Source: Saprospiraceae bacterium (GTDB lineage: Bacteria; Bacteroidota; Bacteroidia; Chitinophagales; Saprospiraceae). Taken from it: a stretch of 64,000 nucleotides of DNA. The notes below the pieces were generated by a model that was not told the origin of the DNA, made no database searches, and was given only the letters and a program-made list of their open reading frames with translations. Position numbers and translations under genes: made by a program. Positions 1 through 8,000 of this stretch are shown one piece after another. The DNA is taken from positions 124,001 to 188,000 of the forward strand of contig JAJCYH010000023.1 of assembly GCA_029262995.1 (NCBI GenBank), in the 5' to 3' direction. The number at the start of each line of letters is the position of its first letter. The first letter of the stretch is position 1.

Positions 1-372
1 TTTTCCCTCATGATCAATCAGCATGCCTTTTGACTTGGACTTAGCTTGAGCTAAATTCAATTCAATCAATCCAACATCTTCAATAGGCTTATTGTGAACC
101 AAAGCGAAGTAATGCTTGTCAATTTTCCTGTTTTCAAACATTCTAGAGAACCGCTTATGCGCTTCTTCACTTTTTGTAAATAACATAATACCACTAGTGT
201 CCTTATCCAGTCTGTGATTCACAAAAATCTCATCTCTATAGGCACTTAAAGAAGTATACATGTTTGGAATTGTCTCATCATAACGATCTGGGATGGAGAG
301 GTATCCAGCAGGTTTGTCGACTACTATGATATAGTCATCTTCAAAAATGATTTTCCAACGAAGAGGTTTCAT
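1..372 (-). CDS. RluA-family RNA pseudouridine synthase (partial, 3' end outside window)
   Basis: Isomerises uridine to pseudouridine in rRNA or tRNA; cytoplasmic. Translating the minus strand from ATG at 372 gives 124 open codons beginning MKPLRWKIIFEDDY. The family catalytic motif HRLDKDTSG lies at residues 53-61, with the catalytic aspartate at 56, and the preceding IVVDKPAG stretch is also typical of RluA proteins. No stop occurs before base 1, so the C-terminal part is missing only because of the window edge. Its ATG overlaps the stop codon of the upstream RibF-glycosyltransferase gene by one base (TAATG), so the two are probably cotranscribed and translationally coupled. The exact target uridine cannot be told from this fragment. 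Confidence 0.88.
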   Translation of the reverse strand, partial: MKPLRWKIIFEDDYIIVVDKPAGYLSIPDRYDETIPNMYTSLSAYRDEIFVNHRLDKDTSGIMLFTKSEEAHKRFSRMFENRKIDKHYFALVHNKPIEDVGLIELNLAQAKSKSKGMLIDHEGK

Positions 373-2357
373 TATTTAGGGAATGATAGTTGAGAAAATC
401 TTTTTTTACAAAGTATAAAATATTGGAACACAATAGATCCTTGGAATCGACCTTCTAAATTAGGTTCATAGATTCTATATTTATTAATAACCGAAGTAGT
501 GATTCTTCTTTTATTGATCAACTTGAATATATTTTTGTAAAATGAGAAGTGAGCCAATAATATCGCTAATACACCATTAAACTTCAGTTGAAACATAAAG
601 TTTAGTCCAGCAATACCATCCATAACTAATCTTGAAGGAAGTTTCCATAGCAATGAGAAAAAGCTTTCGTTCTTAAAAAGAGTAAATAGGTTATTGCGAA
701 AGTTTAAGTATATTTTTCGTTTGTTGTCATATTCCAATGTGCCTCCACCTAGATGATACACTACAGATTCTGGAATAACCGCAATTCTATAGCCTGCATT
801 TCGAAGTCTCCAGCAAAGATCAATCTCTTCATGATGCGCAAAGAAATCATTATCGAATCCTCCCATTTCAACATACAATTCTTTCCTAATTACAAATGCT
901 GCTCCAGTGGCCCAAAAAACAGACTCAACAGAATCATACTGTCCTTCATCTTGTTCTACGGTGTCAAATATTCTTCCTCTGCAGAACGGATATGCCAAAG
1001 CATCTATATAACCACCACTGGCACCAGCATACTCAAAAGAATCTTGTTCTTCATAGGATAAAACCTTAGGCATTGCGACGGCATAATCTTTATTTTCTTC
1101 AAGAAATTTGGTAATAGGATCTAACCAATTTTCGTTTACCATAACATCAGAATTTAACATCACAATGTATTCTGAATTGATCATATCCATCGCACGATTA
1201 TATGCTTCTGCAAATCCATAGTTTTTAGACATCTGAATGACCTTGATTTCAGGAAACCATTTATTCACGTACTCCACAGAATGATCAGAACTGGCATTGT
1301 CTATTAATACAACATCAAATTCTTCATCACTACTGTAACTTATGGAAGGAAGAAAATCTTCAAGCAAATGCTGTGTATTGTAATTAAGGATGGCAATGCA
1401 AACTTTCGCCTTGGGTCTTTGTGCACAATCACTAAAATATTCCAATGCAGAATCTCTATCCTTATGCAATTGCTGCTTCAATGATTCAATGCCATCAAAC
1501 TTTTGCTCATGCCTGATAAAATGGAGTATTTCTACAGATATACGTTCATCATATATATCATCATTAAAATCAAATATATTTATCTCTATGGATTTTCGAT
1601 GGTCAAGCCCAACTGTTGGAACGTCACCTATATAGAGCATTCCATTATATTCTCCCTTGTTTGTGTTTACCTTACAAGCATAAATACCATCCATTGGAAC
1701 CAGCTTTTTGGAATCTTCAAGTTCCAAATTGGCAGTTGGGAAACCTATTTCAGTTCCTAATTTTCGACCTCTTATAACCTTACCAGAAATTTGATACGGA
1801 TGGTTTAATAAATTATTGGCTTGGTACAAATCACCATTTTGCAATGCTAATCTAATTTTTGAAGAGCTTATCGTTAACTCATCCATTTCTTGTGCAGGTA
1901 TCTCAACTATATTAAAGTTGTAAGTATCCTTAACCTGTCTCAGCAAATTAATATCCCCTGTTCTGTTAATTCCAAATCGATGATCATATCCTATGACAAG
2001 GTATCTGGGATTAAATTTTCCAACCAGAAATTTATCAATATACTCTAAGGCCGATATCTGCGAAAATTCTATCGTAAATGGTACAATGACCAAATTATCT
2101 ACTCCATAATTGTCAAAGAGTTTAATCTTCTCTTCAAGACTAGACAACAGCTTAAGCGATTTATCCTTTGGGTAAATAATACTTCTCGGATGGGGATGAA
2201 AAGTAATTATATAATTTTCACAACCGACCTGAGAAGAAAGTTGTTTGAGTCGGTCAATAATTTTTTGATGCCCAGCATGAACTCCATCAAATGATCCAAT
2301 TGTTATCACTGAATCAGAAATATCCGGTAATTCACTTAAGCCCTTAAAAACACGCAT
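372..2357 (-). CDS. ribF: RibF (riboflavin kinase/FAD synthetase) fused to a GT2 glycosyltransferase
   Basis: Residues 1-308 form a full-length RibF, which phosphorylates riboflavin to FMN and adenylylates FMN to FAD. The FAD-synthetase nucleotidyltransferase motif GSFDGVHAGH is at 21-30 and ISSSKIR at 163-169; the riboflavin-kinase motif GFPTAN is at 205-210. The RibF part ends in the usual way (KDRDSALEYF). Without a stop, and with no start codon at the junction, residues 316-661 form a family 2 glycosyltransferase: VCIAILNYN, the nucleotide-sugar site LNSDV near 402-406, and HHEEIDLCWR at 508-517. A hydrophobic stretch near 580-610 may contact the membrane. RibF alone is normally about 310 residues, so this chain is twice the expected length. 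The fusion reads as one clean frame; sequencing error is possible but nothing suggests it. The sugar acceptor is unknown. Confidence 0.9.
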   Translation of the reverse strand: MRVFKGLSELPDISDSVITIGSFDGVHAGHQKIIDRLKQLSSQVGCENYIITFHPHPRSIIYPKDKSLKLLSSLEEKIKLFDNYGVDNLVIVPFTIEFSQISALEYIDKFLVGKFNPRYLVIGYDHRFGINRTGDINLLRQVKDTYNFNIVEIPAQEMDELTISSSKIRLALQNGDLYQANNLLNHPYQISGKVIRGRKLGTEIGFPTANLELEDSKKLVPMDGIYACKVNTNKGEYNGMLYIGDVPTVGLDHRKSIEINIFDFNDDIYDERISVEILHFIRHEQKFDGIESLKQQLHKDRDSALEYFSDCAQRPKAKVCIAILNYNTQHLLEDFLPSISYSSDEEFDVVLIDNASSDHSVEYVNKWFPEIKVIQMSKNYGFAEAYNRAMDMINSEYIVMLNSDVMVNENWLDPITKFLEENKDYAVAMPKVLSYEEQDSFEYAGASGGYIDALAYPFCRGRIFDTVEQDEGQYDSVESVFWATGAAFVIRKELYVEMGGFDNDFFAHHEEIDLCWRLRNAGYRIAVIPESVVYHLGGGTLEYDNKRKIYLNFRNNLFTLFKNESFFSLLWKLPSRLVMDGIAGLNFMFQLKFNGVLAILLAHFSFYKNIFKLINKRRITTSVINKYRIYEPNLEGRFQGSIVFQYFILCKKRFSQLSFPK

Positions 2358-2371
2358 TTCCTATCTTATCT

Positions 2372-2387
2372 TATATTTGCAAAAGTA
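2372..2387. promoter_or_regulatory. Candidate back-to-back -7 boxes between ribF and mrp
   Basis: The plus strand carries TATATTTG at 2372-2379 and the minus strand carries TACTTTTG at 2387-2380. Both fit the Bacteroidota -7 consensus TAnnTTTG and they abut exactly. They point towards mrp (116 bases downstream of the plus box) and ribF (22 bases downstream of the minus box). Neither has a convincing TTTG -33 box at 19-21 bases, so this is tentative. Confidence 0.35.
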
Positions 2388-2494
2388 CATAGGATATATT
2401 AAAGATTTCTTAAATATAAAGAATTTATTAAGTCTAGATCAATAATAATCATAGCTTATTTAAACCAACAAGAATTAAAAATTGTTTAATAGTC

Positions 2495-3577
2495 ATGGCA
2501 ATAGATAATAACAAACTCGTTAAAATTTTCAGATCAATCGTTGACCCTCAAAGCGGTAGCGATCTGATTACGATGAAGCTCATTGAAAACTTGAAAATTC
2601 ATGAGAACAATATATCGTTTTCTGTCAACACAGCAGGTCTTAAGGAGACAGATAAGTTTCAACTTCATGACAACATTCATAGTTCTATCTCAAAGGAATT
2701 TCCTGAATCTAAAGTCGATATTCACTTTGTCAATAAAAATGAAGCTAAGAGACCACTTGGACAAGTTAAAAACATTATTGCAGTAGCCTCTGGGAAAGGA
2801 GGAGTAGGGAAGTCAACCGTTTCTGTTAATCTTGCGCTAGGCCTTAAAGAGCTTGGCGCAAAAGTTGGATTGATAGATGCTGACTTATATGGGCCTTCAA
2901 TACCTACAATGTTAGGAATAAAAGAAAAGAAGCCTGAAATTAAGGAAATGTATGGCAGGCATAGAATAGTGCCAATTGAAAAATATGGTCTCCAGACGAT
3001 TTCCATAGGCAATATTGTTGAAGCAGAAAAAGCAGTTGTCTTAAGGGGCCCTCGGTTAGGTGGCATCATTAAGCAATTCATCAATGAAGTGCTATGGCCC
3101 GAATTGGATTATTTGATCATAGATTTACCTCCGGGAACAGGTGACATTCAATTAACTCTAGTCCAAACAGTACCCGTAACTGCTGCAATTTTAGTGACAA
3201 CGCCTCAGGAAGTTGCCGTTTCAGATGCCATAAAAGCCATGAATATGTTCAGAATGGAAAACATTAATGTTCCAATCATTGGTGTTGTTGAAAACATGTC
3301 ATGGTTTATCCCCGAAGACGCTCCAGATAAAAAGTATAAGATTTTTGGTGAAGGTGGAGGAAAGCTTTTAGCTAAAAAATCAAACGCCGTTCTTCTTGCT
3401 CAATTGCCTTTAATAACAGCAATAAGAGAGGCCAGCGATGCAGGTCAACCGATTATTCTCCAAGAAGATAGCATTGCTAAGGAATATTATCTTGAAATGG
3501 CCAAAAAAACAGCACAACAAATCGCTATTCGAAATGAAGTTCTAGCGCCAACGCAAATTGTAGGTGTCAATACGTAA
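2495..3577 (+). CDS. mrp: Mrp/ApbC-family Fe-S cluster carrier ATPase
   Basis: P-loop ATPase of the Mrp/NBP35 family that carries and transfers iron-sulfur clusters in the cytoplasm. The N-terminal 80 residues look like a diverged MIP18/DUF59 domain. The deviant Walker A motif GKGGVGKST is at 100-108, followed by the family motifs LIDADLYGPSIPTML and IIDLPPGTGDIQLT. The region VENMSWFIPEDAPD lacks the CxxC pair found in many Mrp proteins; I believe this is common in Bacteroidota members, but it means the cluster ligands are not obvious. The length of 360 is normal. It is followed 39 bases later by the NifU-like scaffold gene on the same strand, which supports a role in Fe-S assembly. Confidence 0.93.
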   Translation: MAIDNNKLVKIFRSIVDPQSGSDLITMKLIENLKIHENNISFSVNTAGLKETDKFQLHDNIHSSISKEFPESKVDIHFVNKNEAKRPLGQVKNIIAVASGKGGVGKSTVSVNLALGLKELGAKVGLIDADLYGPSIPTMLGIKEKKPEIKEMYGRHRIVPIEKYGLQTISIGNIVEAEKAVVLRGPRLGGIIKQFINEVLWPELDYLIIDLPPGTGDIQLTLVQTVPVTAAILVTTPQEVAVSDAIKAMNMFRMENINVPIIGVVENMSWFIPEDAPDKKYKIFGEGGGKLLAKKSNAVLLAQLPLITAIREASDAGQPIILQEDSIAKEYYLEMAKKTAQQIAIRNEVLAPTQIVGVNT

Positions 3578-3616
3578 CAATCTTTATTTTGTCTAAATAA
3601 TAATTAACTTTGCATC

Positions 3617-3886
3617 ATGTCTGAGAATGAAAAAATAAAATTCATCAAGGAGATAGATTCTACGCTTGATTCACTAAGACCACACTTAAAAGTTGATGGT
3701 GGAGATATTGAAGTAGTTGATGTTACCGAAGACTTTACTGTCAAAATCAAATGGATTGGCAATTGTATAAATTGCTCAATGTCAGCAATGACAATGAAAG
3801 CTGGTGTAGAACAAAGCCTTAAATCTAAATTTCCAAAAATCAAATCTGTCGTTGCAGTGAATGGAATAAGATATGAAGCTCAATGA
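3617..3886 (+). CDS. NifU-like C-terminal-domain Fe-S scaffold protein
   Basis: Small (89 residue) stand-alone NifU C-terminal domain (Nfu type), which binds a transient [4Fe-4S] cluster and passes it to apoproteins. The core motif [17 protein letters not shown] is present and the CxxC ligand pair is C50 and C53 (NCINCSMS). The IscU-like N-terminal domain and central ferredoxin domain of full NifU are absent, as is usual for this protein type. The gene sits just after mrp and its last 14 bases overlap the start of pyrF, suggesting a mrp-nfu-pyrF transcript. Confidence 0.93.
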   Translation: MSENEKIKFIKEIDSTLDSLRPHLKVDGGDIEVVDVTEDFTVKIKWIGNCINCSMSAMTMKAGVEQSLKSKFPKIKSVVAVNGIRYEAQ

Positions 3887-4697
3887 TATTTATAATTCCA
3901 TAGAACAAAAGAAATCATTTCTTTGTGTCGGCCTTGATACCGATTTAGCTAAAATCCCAAAGCACCTTCTTACTAGCGATGATCCCATTTATGAATTCAA
4001 CAAAGCTATTATTGATGCCACTAAGGATTTGGTGATAGCCTATAAGCCAAATACCGCCTTCTATGAGTGCTATGGACCGAAAGGTATGGAAAGCCTAAAG
4101 AAAACAATCGCATATATTCCTGATGATATACTTGTAATTGCGGATGCTAAAAGAGGCGATATCGGTAATACTTCAAACATGTATGCCGCAAGCTTCTTCG
4201 ATGAATATAAGGCTGATGCCATTACTGTAGCACCTTACATGGGCTTTGATTCTGTCAAACCATTTTTAGCTTATGAAGGCAAATGGGTTATCATTCTTGG
4301 ATTGACATCCAATGCAGGAAGCATTGACTTCCAACACCTTAAACTTACAGATGGTCGAGAGCTTTTTGAAGCAATAATCAAGACTTCTTCAGAATATGGT
4401 TCAATTGAAAATACCATGTTTGTTGTTGGTGCTACCCAAGCAGACTACATTGAAAAAATAAGATCAATAATCCCTGATCATTTCTTACTTGTTCCTGGAG
4501 TAGGTGCTCAAGGCGGAGATCTTGCCTCTGTATGCAAATACGCAATGAATAACAAAGTCGGGTTGATCGTCAACTCCTCAAGAGGAATCATCTACGCATC
4601 AAATGACCTAAATTTTGCGCAAGCAGCAAGAAACAATGCCATAAAATTGCAACAGGAAATGTCACAAATTCTAGACTCCAGAGGCATTCAATCTTAA
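3873..4697 (+). CDS. pyrF: Orotidine 5'-phosphate decarboxylase (subfamily 2)
   Basis: Decarboxylates OMP to UMP, the last step of de novo pyrimidine synthesis. The sequence shows FLCVGLDTD at the N-terminus (substrate-binding strand 1) and the catalytic Asp-Lys-Asp region in [14 protein letters not shown]. The 274-residue length and the motifs are those of the longer type 2 PyrF, not the 230-residue type 1 enzyme. The start codon lies inside the end of the NifU-like gene (14-base overlap), so translation is probably coupled. A hairpin terminator follows directly after the stop. Confidence 0.95.
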   Translation: MKLNDIYNSIEQKKSFLCVGLDTDLAKIPKHLLTSDDPIYEFNKAIIDATKDLVIAYKPNTAFYECYGPKGMESLKKTIAYIPDDILVIADAKRGDIGNTSNMYAASFFDEYKADAITVAPYMGFDSVKPFLAYEGKWVIILGLTSNAGSIDFQHLKLTDGRELFEAIIKTSSEYGSIENTMFVVGATQADYIEKIRSIIPDHFLLVPGVGAQGGDLASVCKYAMNNKVGLIVNSSRGIIYASNDLNFAQAARNNAIKLQQEMSQILDSRGIQS

Positions 4698-4725
4698 AAA
4701 AGCACAAAACTTAACCTGTGCTTTT
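4698..4725 (+). terminator. Rho-independent terminator after pyrF
   Basis: A perfect 9-bp inverted repeat, AAAAGCACA (4698-4706) and TGTGCTTTT (4717-4725), with a 10-base loop. It begins immediately after the pyrF stop codon and ends in four T. It probably ends the mrp-nfu-pyrF transcript and could also work for the converging CBS gene. Confidence 0.7.
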
Positions 4726-4765
4726 GGTTCCTAACTTTTGAAAAAAGCAACCAATCACAATATGC

Positions 4766-5185
4766 CTATTCGTTAAAATGCTTATCTACCAATTTTAAAA
4801 AATCAAAACTGGTTACAAGTCCTATCAATTCTCCACTTTCTGTTATAGGAACTGCATTAACTCTTTTTGAAATCATAAGATTTAATACATCAGCTATACT
4901 TGAACTTGATTCCTTGCAATAGGGATCTCTGGTCATCACTTCTTCTACCGAGTCAATCCTAAACTTATGATCCTGAATAAACTTGTCAAAGCTATTGGTT
5001 ACTATACTTTCAAGATATAATATATCACCCTTGCTGAGAATACCAACAACTTTATTCATAACTACAATAGGAATATGGTGAAGGTCATAGGTTTTGAAAA
5101 TATCCTTGGCTCTTTGCAACTTATCTTTTGGGTGCAAAGTGACCAACTTATCACTCATAATTGTTTTAATGCTTTGATCTTTCAT
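4766..5185 (-). CDS. Tandem CBS-domain protein
   Basis: Two CBS modules (about residues 5-60 and 78-135) with little else, a form that senses adenine nucleotides and often acts as a regulatory partner. Visible motifs are IMSDKLVTL and HHIPIVV...GILSKGDI in the first module and VMTRDPYC and AVPITESGELIGLVTSFDFLK in the second. I chose the ATG at 5185 because AAGGA lies just upstream and the homologous divergent gene starts at the same point of the fold (MKDQSIKTIM versus MKKRTPVSKIM); an upstream start at 5227 would only add a non-conserved leucine-rich stretch. Its partner is unknown. Confidence 0.88.
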   Translation of the reverse strand: MKDQSIKTIMSDKLVTLHPKDKLQRAKDIFKTYDLHHIPIVVMNKVVGILSKGDILYLESIVTNSFDKFIQDHKFRIDSVEEVMTRDPYCKESSSSIADVLNLMISKRVNAVPITESGELIGLVTSFDFLKLVDKHFNE

Positions 5186-5243
5186 ATATATCCTTGTCCT
5201 CAACAAAAGTAATAATATCTGAAGCAAAGAATTATGATTTAGG

Positions 5244-5333
5244 TCAGTGAGTAAAATGATCTATAAACCTATGAATAAAAAGGGTAAAGGGCCAACAATT
5301 AGCAGTGTTGACCAGAATCATTTACTTAACTGA
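5244..5333. promoter_or_regulatory. Imperfect inverted repeat between two divergent CBS genes
   Basis: The left arm at 5244-5262 (TCAGTGAGTAAAATGATCT) and the right arm at 5314-5333 (AGAATCATTTACTTAACTGA) are near reverse complements when one or two single-base gaps are allowed. They lie in the 206-base gap between the two divergent CBS-domain genes, about 60 bases from each start codon. An operator controlling both genes is possible; chance is not excluded. Confidence 0.3.
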
Positions 5334-5391
5334 CTTCAATCAAATAAAGTCATGCTAAAGCATATCAAATTTGTGTTAAACAAATGAAATA

Positions 5392-5805
5392 ATGAAGAAA
5401 AGAACTCCTGTATCAAAGATTATGACCAAAGATGTAATCAGTGTCAATTCAAGCCATAATATTTCTGATGTAGTACAGATATTTAAGGAAAGGAACATTC
5501 ATCATATACCTGTTGTTTCAGGCGATAAATTAGTTGGGATGATTAGTAAATCTGATATTGAAAGAATATCTTTTGTTACTGATTCTAATGGCGAACAGGC
5601 TAATACCGCAGTGTATAAGATGTTAGATCTTGAACAGGTTATGACCAAACAGTTAGAAACCATTCAAAGCGATGATCAAATCCGAGATGCCGCTGATTTA
5701 TTGGCTAGAGGGAAATACCATGCATTACCAGTTATTGAAAATGAAAAACTTGCAGGGATAGTGACCACAACAGACGTAATCAATTATTTGCTTGAGCAAT
5801 ATTAA
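5392..5805 (+). CDS. Tandem CBS-domain protein
   Basis: Second tandem CBS protein (137 residues), paralogous to the divergent gene at 4766-5185. Module 1 has KIMTKDVISVNSS and IHHIPVVSGDKLVGMISKSDI; module 2 has VMTKQLETIQSDDQI and YHALPVIENEKLAGIVTTTDV. No DNA-binding, transport or enzyme domain is attached. Such stand-alone CBS pairs usually bind AMP, ATP or S-adenosylmethionine and modulate another protein. It is monocistronic: a terminator follows 27 bases after the stop. Confidence 0.9.
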   Translation: MKKRTPVSKIMTKDVISVNSSHNISDVVQIFKERNIHHIPVVSGDKLVGMISKSDIERISFVTDSNGEQANTAVYKMLDLEQVMTKQLETIQSDDQIRDAADLLARGKYHALPVIENEKLAGIVTTTDVINYLLEQY

Positions 5806-5831
5806 AAGAATAATAATTCTAGTGTTGACAT

Positions 5832-5870
5832 AAACCCAAAGTAGTGTAATGACATGGCTTTGGGTTTTTA
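5832..5870. terminator. Bidirectional terminator between CBS and DinB-like genes
   Basis: A perfect 10-bp stem AAACCCAAAG (5832-5841) and CTTTGGGTTT (5858-5867) with a 16-base loop, followed by further T residues. It lies between two convergent genes (stops at 5805 plus and 5873 minus) and can serve both strands. Confidence 0.8.
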
Positions 5871-5872
5871 AA

Positions 5873-6490
5873 TTATCTACTCTTTCCCATAAAAACATTT
5901 ACAGATGGATCCAGGGGATTTCCAGAACTTCTCCTGTTACTAACTATCTGCCCAACGTGATAGATAGCATCCGATATTTGTCCATTGACAATATGCCAAA
6001 AATCAAATGATGATTCTCTCTCTCCACGTTTGAATTTAACCGAAAGAGAAAACAATTCTTCCTCTGATAAACTCGAAAACATTTCAGAAGCTGTTTTAAT
6101 ATTATTTAAGGTCTTTTTCCTTAGGCTATCCCAACTCAAAGAGTCGTCTTCACTTGAACGCTCAATAGCTTTATCCTCTGAGAATAACCTAATTGTTCTT
6201 GATAAATTATAAATATGTTCTAATGTTTCATAAGTAGAACGACCATCTTCACTTGGCTTATAGTCTAAATCAGATTGCTTAAGGTCTTCTGTAGCCCAGT
6301 AATATCTGTAACCCAATCCATCAACCAACCTTTTCATAATATTTGAAGCATTATGCTCAGCGGGATACTCCCCAATTGAATGGTAAGGTAAAGTACCCGA
6401 ATCAATTTCTTTTTGTGATTTCAAATTCGTGCTATTAAAGATTAAACAGAAGATTATAAGTGCAACAAACTTTATAGAATGATTAAGCAT
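5873..6490 (-). CDS. Secreted DinB-like four-helix protein
   Basis: Exported protein of 205 residues with a clear signal peptide (KFVALIIFCLIFNSTNLKSQ). The body resembles the DinB/YfiT metal-binding four-helix fold: a first histidine in YETLEHIYNLSRTI and later the helix SDAIYHVGQIVSNRRSSGNP, which match the usual His positions of the family. The end, NPLDPSVNVFMGK, resembles other Bacteroidota members. Function is unknown; some cytoplasmic relatives are thiol transferases, but the signal peptide places this one in the periplasm. The gene lies 15 bases downstream of the nuclease gene at 6506-7885 on the same strand. Confidence 0.7.
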   Translation of the reverse strand: MLNHSIKFVALIIFCLIFNSTNLKSQKEIDSGTLPYHSIGEYPAEHNASNIMKRLVDGLGYRYYWATEDLKQSDLDYKPSEDGRSTYETLEHIYNLSRTIRLFSEDKAIERSSEDDSLSWDSLRKKTLNNIKTASEMFSSLSEEELFSLSVKFKRGERESSFDFWHIVNGQISDAIYHVGQIVSNRRSSGNPLDPSVNVFMGKSR

Positions 6491-6505
6491 TTTTATTGTT
6501 TTATT

Positions 6506-7885
6506 TCAAAAATAGATAATTTGTAGTTCCGGCTTTGACCAAATATAGTTCCTGATAATTAAGTCAGCTTCTGGATTAAAGGGTTCTGGTTTTACATATT
6601 CCTTGAGAGATTCAACATCTGTAGAGCCATTTGTAAAATCGACAAAACCATAACCTTGGAAATGACCATTTTCAACAAGTATTAAAGCTTTCTCTTCGTC
6701 TCCTTTTCCATTTTCAATGACAAGAAAATTTTCATCAAAAAGGCGATTAATAAAAGGAATGGCCTTCATAAACCTTTGATTATAATCAAAAACCATCTCA
6801 TTACCAATGCATGCTCCAAGGCATTTATTAATGCCATAATTAAAACAGGCGTGTTGATTCTTTTCAAGTCCATTAATCTTATGGCAAAGTTGAAATTCCT
6901 CACTTATTTGCTCAATATGTTCCAAGGCACTTCTTTTCGTACCGTAGAATGATAATGCTTTCTCTTTTGCATTTTTATTTTTCGCCTCAAGTCGGAAATA
7001 TCCTGACTTATCCTGAGTAAGAACAACTACATAAGAATAATTACGCGTTTTTTGAATCTTATTTACAGATGGTTGGTGATTTTTAATCTCTTTGGATTCT
7101 TTTAAAAGAGATACCAACTCACTCCCAGTAATTTCAAAATCTATGTCTTTTACAGTTCTAAACAAACGATCTGTTTTTTTAGTACTCTTTGAAAAATGCT
7201 GTTTAACGCGCTTCTGTATATTCTTACTTTTTCCTATATAAATGATATCCTTTTCTTCATTAAGAAAATAATAAACGCCACATTCCTGAGGCAATTCTAG
7301 TATACTTTCTGGTTTTAATCCATCCGGTAATTTTGTCAACTTTAATGTGTCTGCAACCAATTCATCAATGACATTCTGAGAATCGGCCATTTCAAACACT
7401 TTAGCAAGAATTATAGCTGTTGCATACGCATCATCATAAGCTCTATGACGATTATTCACTTCTATCCCAAAATACTGGATTAAGTTTCCTAGACTATAGG
7501 AGCTCAAGCTAGGAAATGTTTTTCTACTCAATTTAACCGTACATAAATTTCTTCTTGTATACGTAAATCCCAAACTTTTAAATTCATGTATTAAAAAGCC
7601 ATAATCAAATCTTACATTGTGCGCAACAAAAATGCATGACTCAGTCATCTCAATCACTTTTTTTGCTACTTCATAAAACTTAGGAGCATCTTCAACCATT
7701 TCATTAGTAATACCCGTGATCCTAGTAATATTAGCAGGTATCGTTCTCTCAGGGTTGATTAAGGATTGAAAAGAGCCTACAATTTCTTTCCCATCAAAAA
7801 CGACAATACCTATTTCAATAATCTTATCCCGTTTAGGAATACCTCCTGTTGTTTCTAAATCAACTACAGCATATCTATGTTTCAT
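6506..7885 (-). CDS. DnaQ-like 3'-5' exonuclease fused to UvrC-like GIY-YIG nuclease
   Basis: Two nuclease domains in one chain. Residues 1-165 are a DEDDh exonuclease of the polymerase III epsilon type: D9 and E11 in VVDLETTGG, FDYGFL near 94-99, and H147...D151 in HRAYDDA. Residues 200-285 are a GIY-YIG endonuclease as in UvrC: GVYYF 203-207 and YIGKS 216-220. A cysteine set C334-x12-C347-x7-C355-x3-C359 follows, close to the spacing of the UvrC cysteines that bind a [4Fe-4S] cluster. No UvrC C-terminal RNase H-like nuclease or HhH domain follows. A DnaQ-UvrC arrangement is known in several bacteria and is thought to act in DNA repair; the substrate is not established. Length 459. Confidence 0.88.
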   Translation of the reverse strand: MKHRYAVVDLETTGGIPKRDKIIEIGIVVFDGKEIVGSFQSLINPERTIPANITRITGITNEMVEDAPKFYEVAKKVIEMTESCIFVAHNVRFDYGFLIHEFKSLGFTYTRRNLCTVKLSRKTFPSLSSYSLGNLIQYFGIEVNNRHRAYDDAYATAIILAKVFEMADSQNVIDELVADTLKLTKLPDGLKPESILELPQECGVYYFLNEEKDIIYIGKSKNIQKRVKQHFSKSTKKTDRLFRTVKDIDFEITGSELVSLLKESKEIKNHQPSVNKIQKTRNYSYVVVLTQDKSGYFRLEAKNKNAKEKALSFYGTKRSALEHIEQISEEFQLCHKINGLEKNQHACFNYGINKCLGACIGNEMVFDYNQRFMKAIPFINRLFDENFLVIENGKGDEEKALILVENGHFQGYGFVDFTNGSTDVESLKEYVKPEPFNPEADLIIRNYIWSKPELQIIYF

Positions 7886-8000
7886 AACTCGATTAAAAAT
7901 GCCAATAACAATAAGTTCATGTATTCAATCTACATGGAAACATATTATAATTTAAATTTATATATTCAATTGCGAATTGATGCCTATAAAATTAACAATT

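Noticed and set aside
753-1760. Plus-strand frames opposite the RibF-GT2 gene (753-1061, 1390-1635, 1503-1760)
   Set aside because: No recognisable domain or start context, and they overlap a well-conserved gene on the other strand.
5332-5351. GACTT/AAGTC short inverted repeat before the second CBS gene
   Set aside because: Five-base arms are expected by chance in AT-rich DNA.
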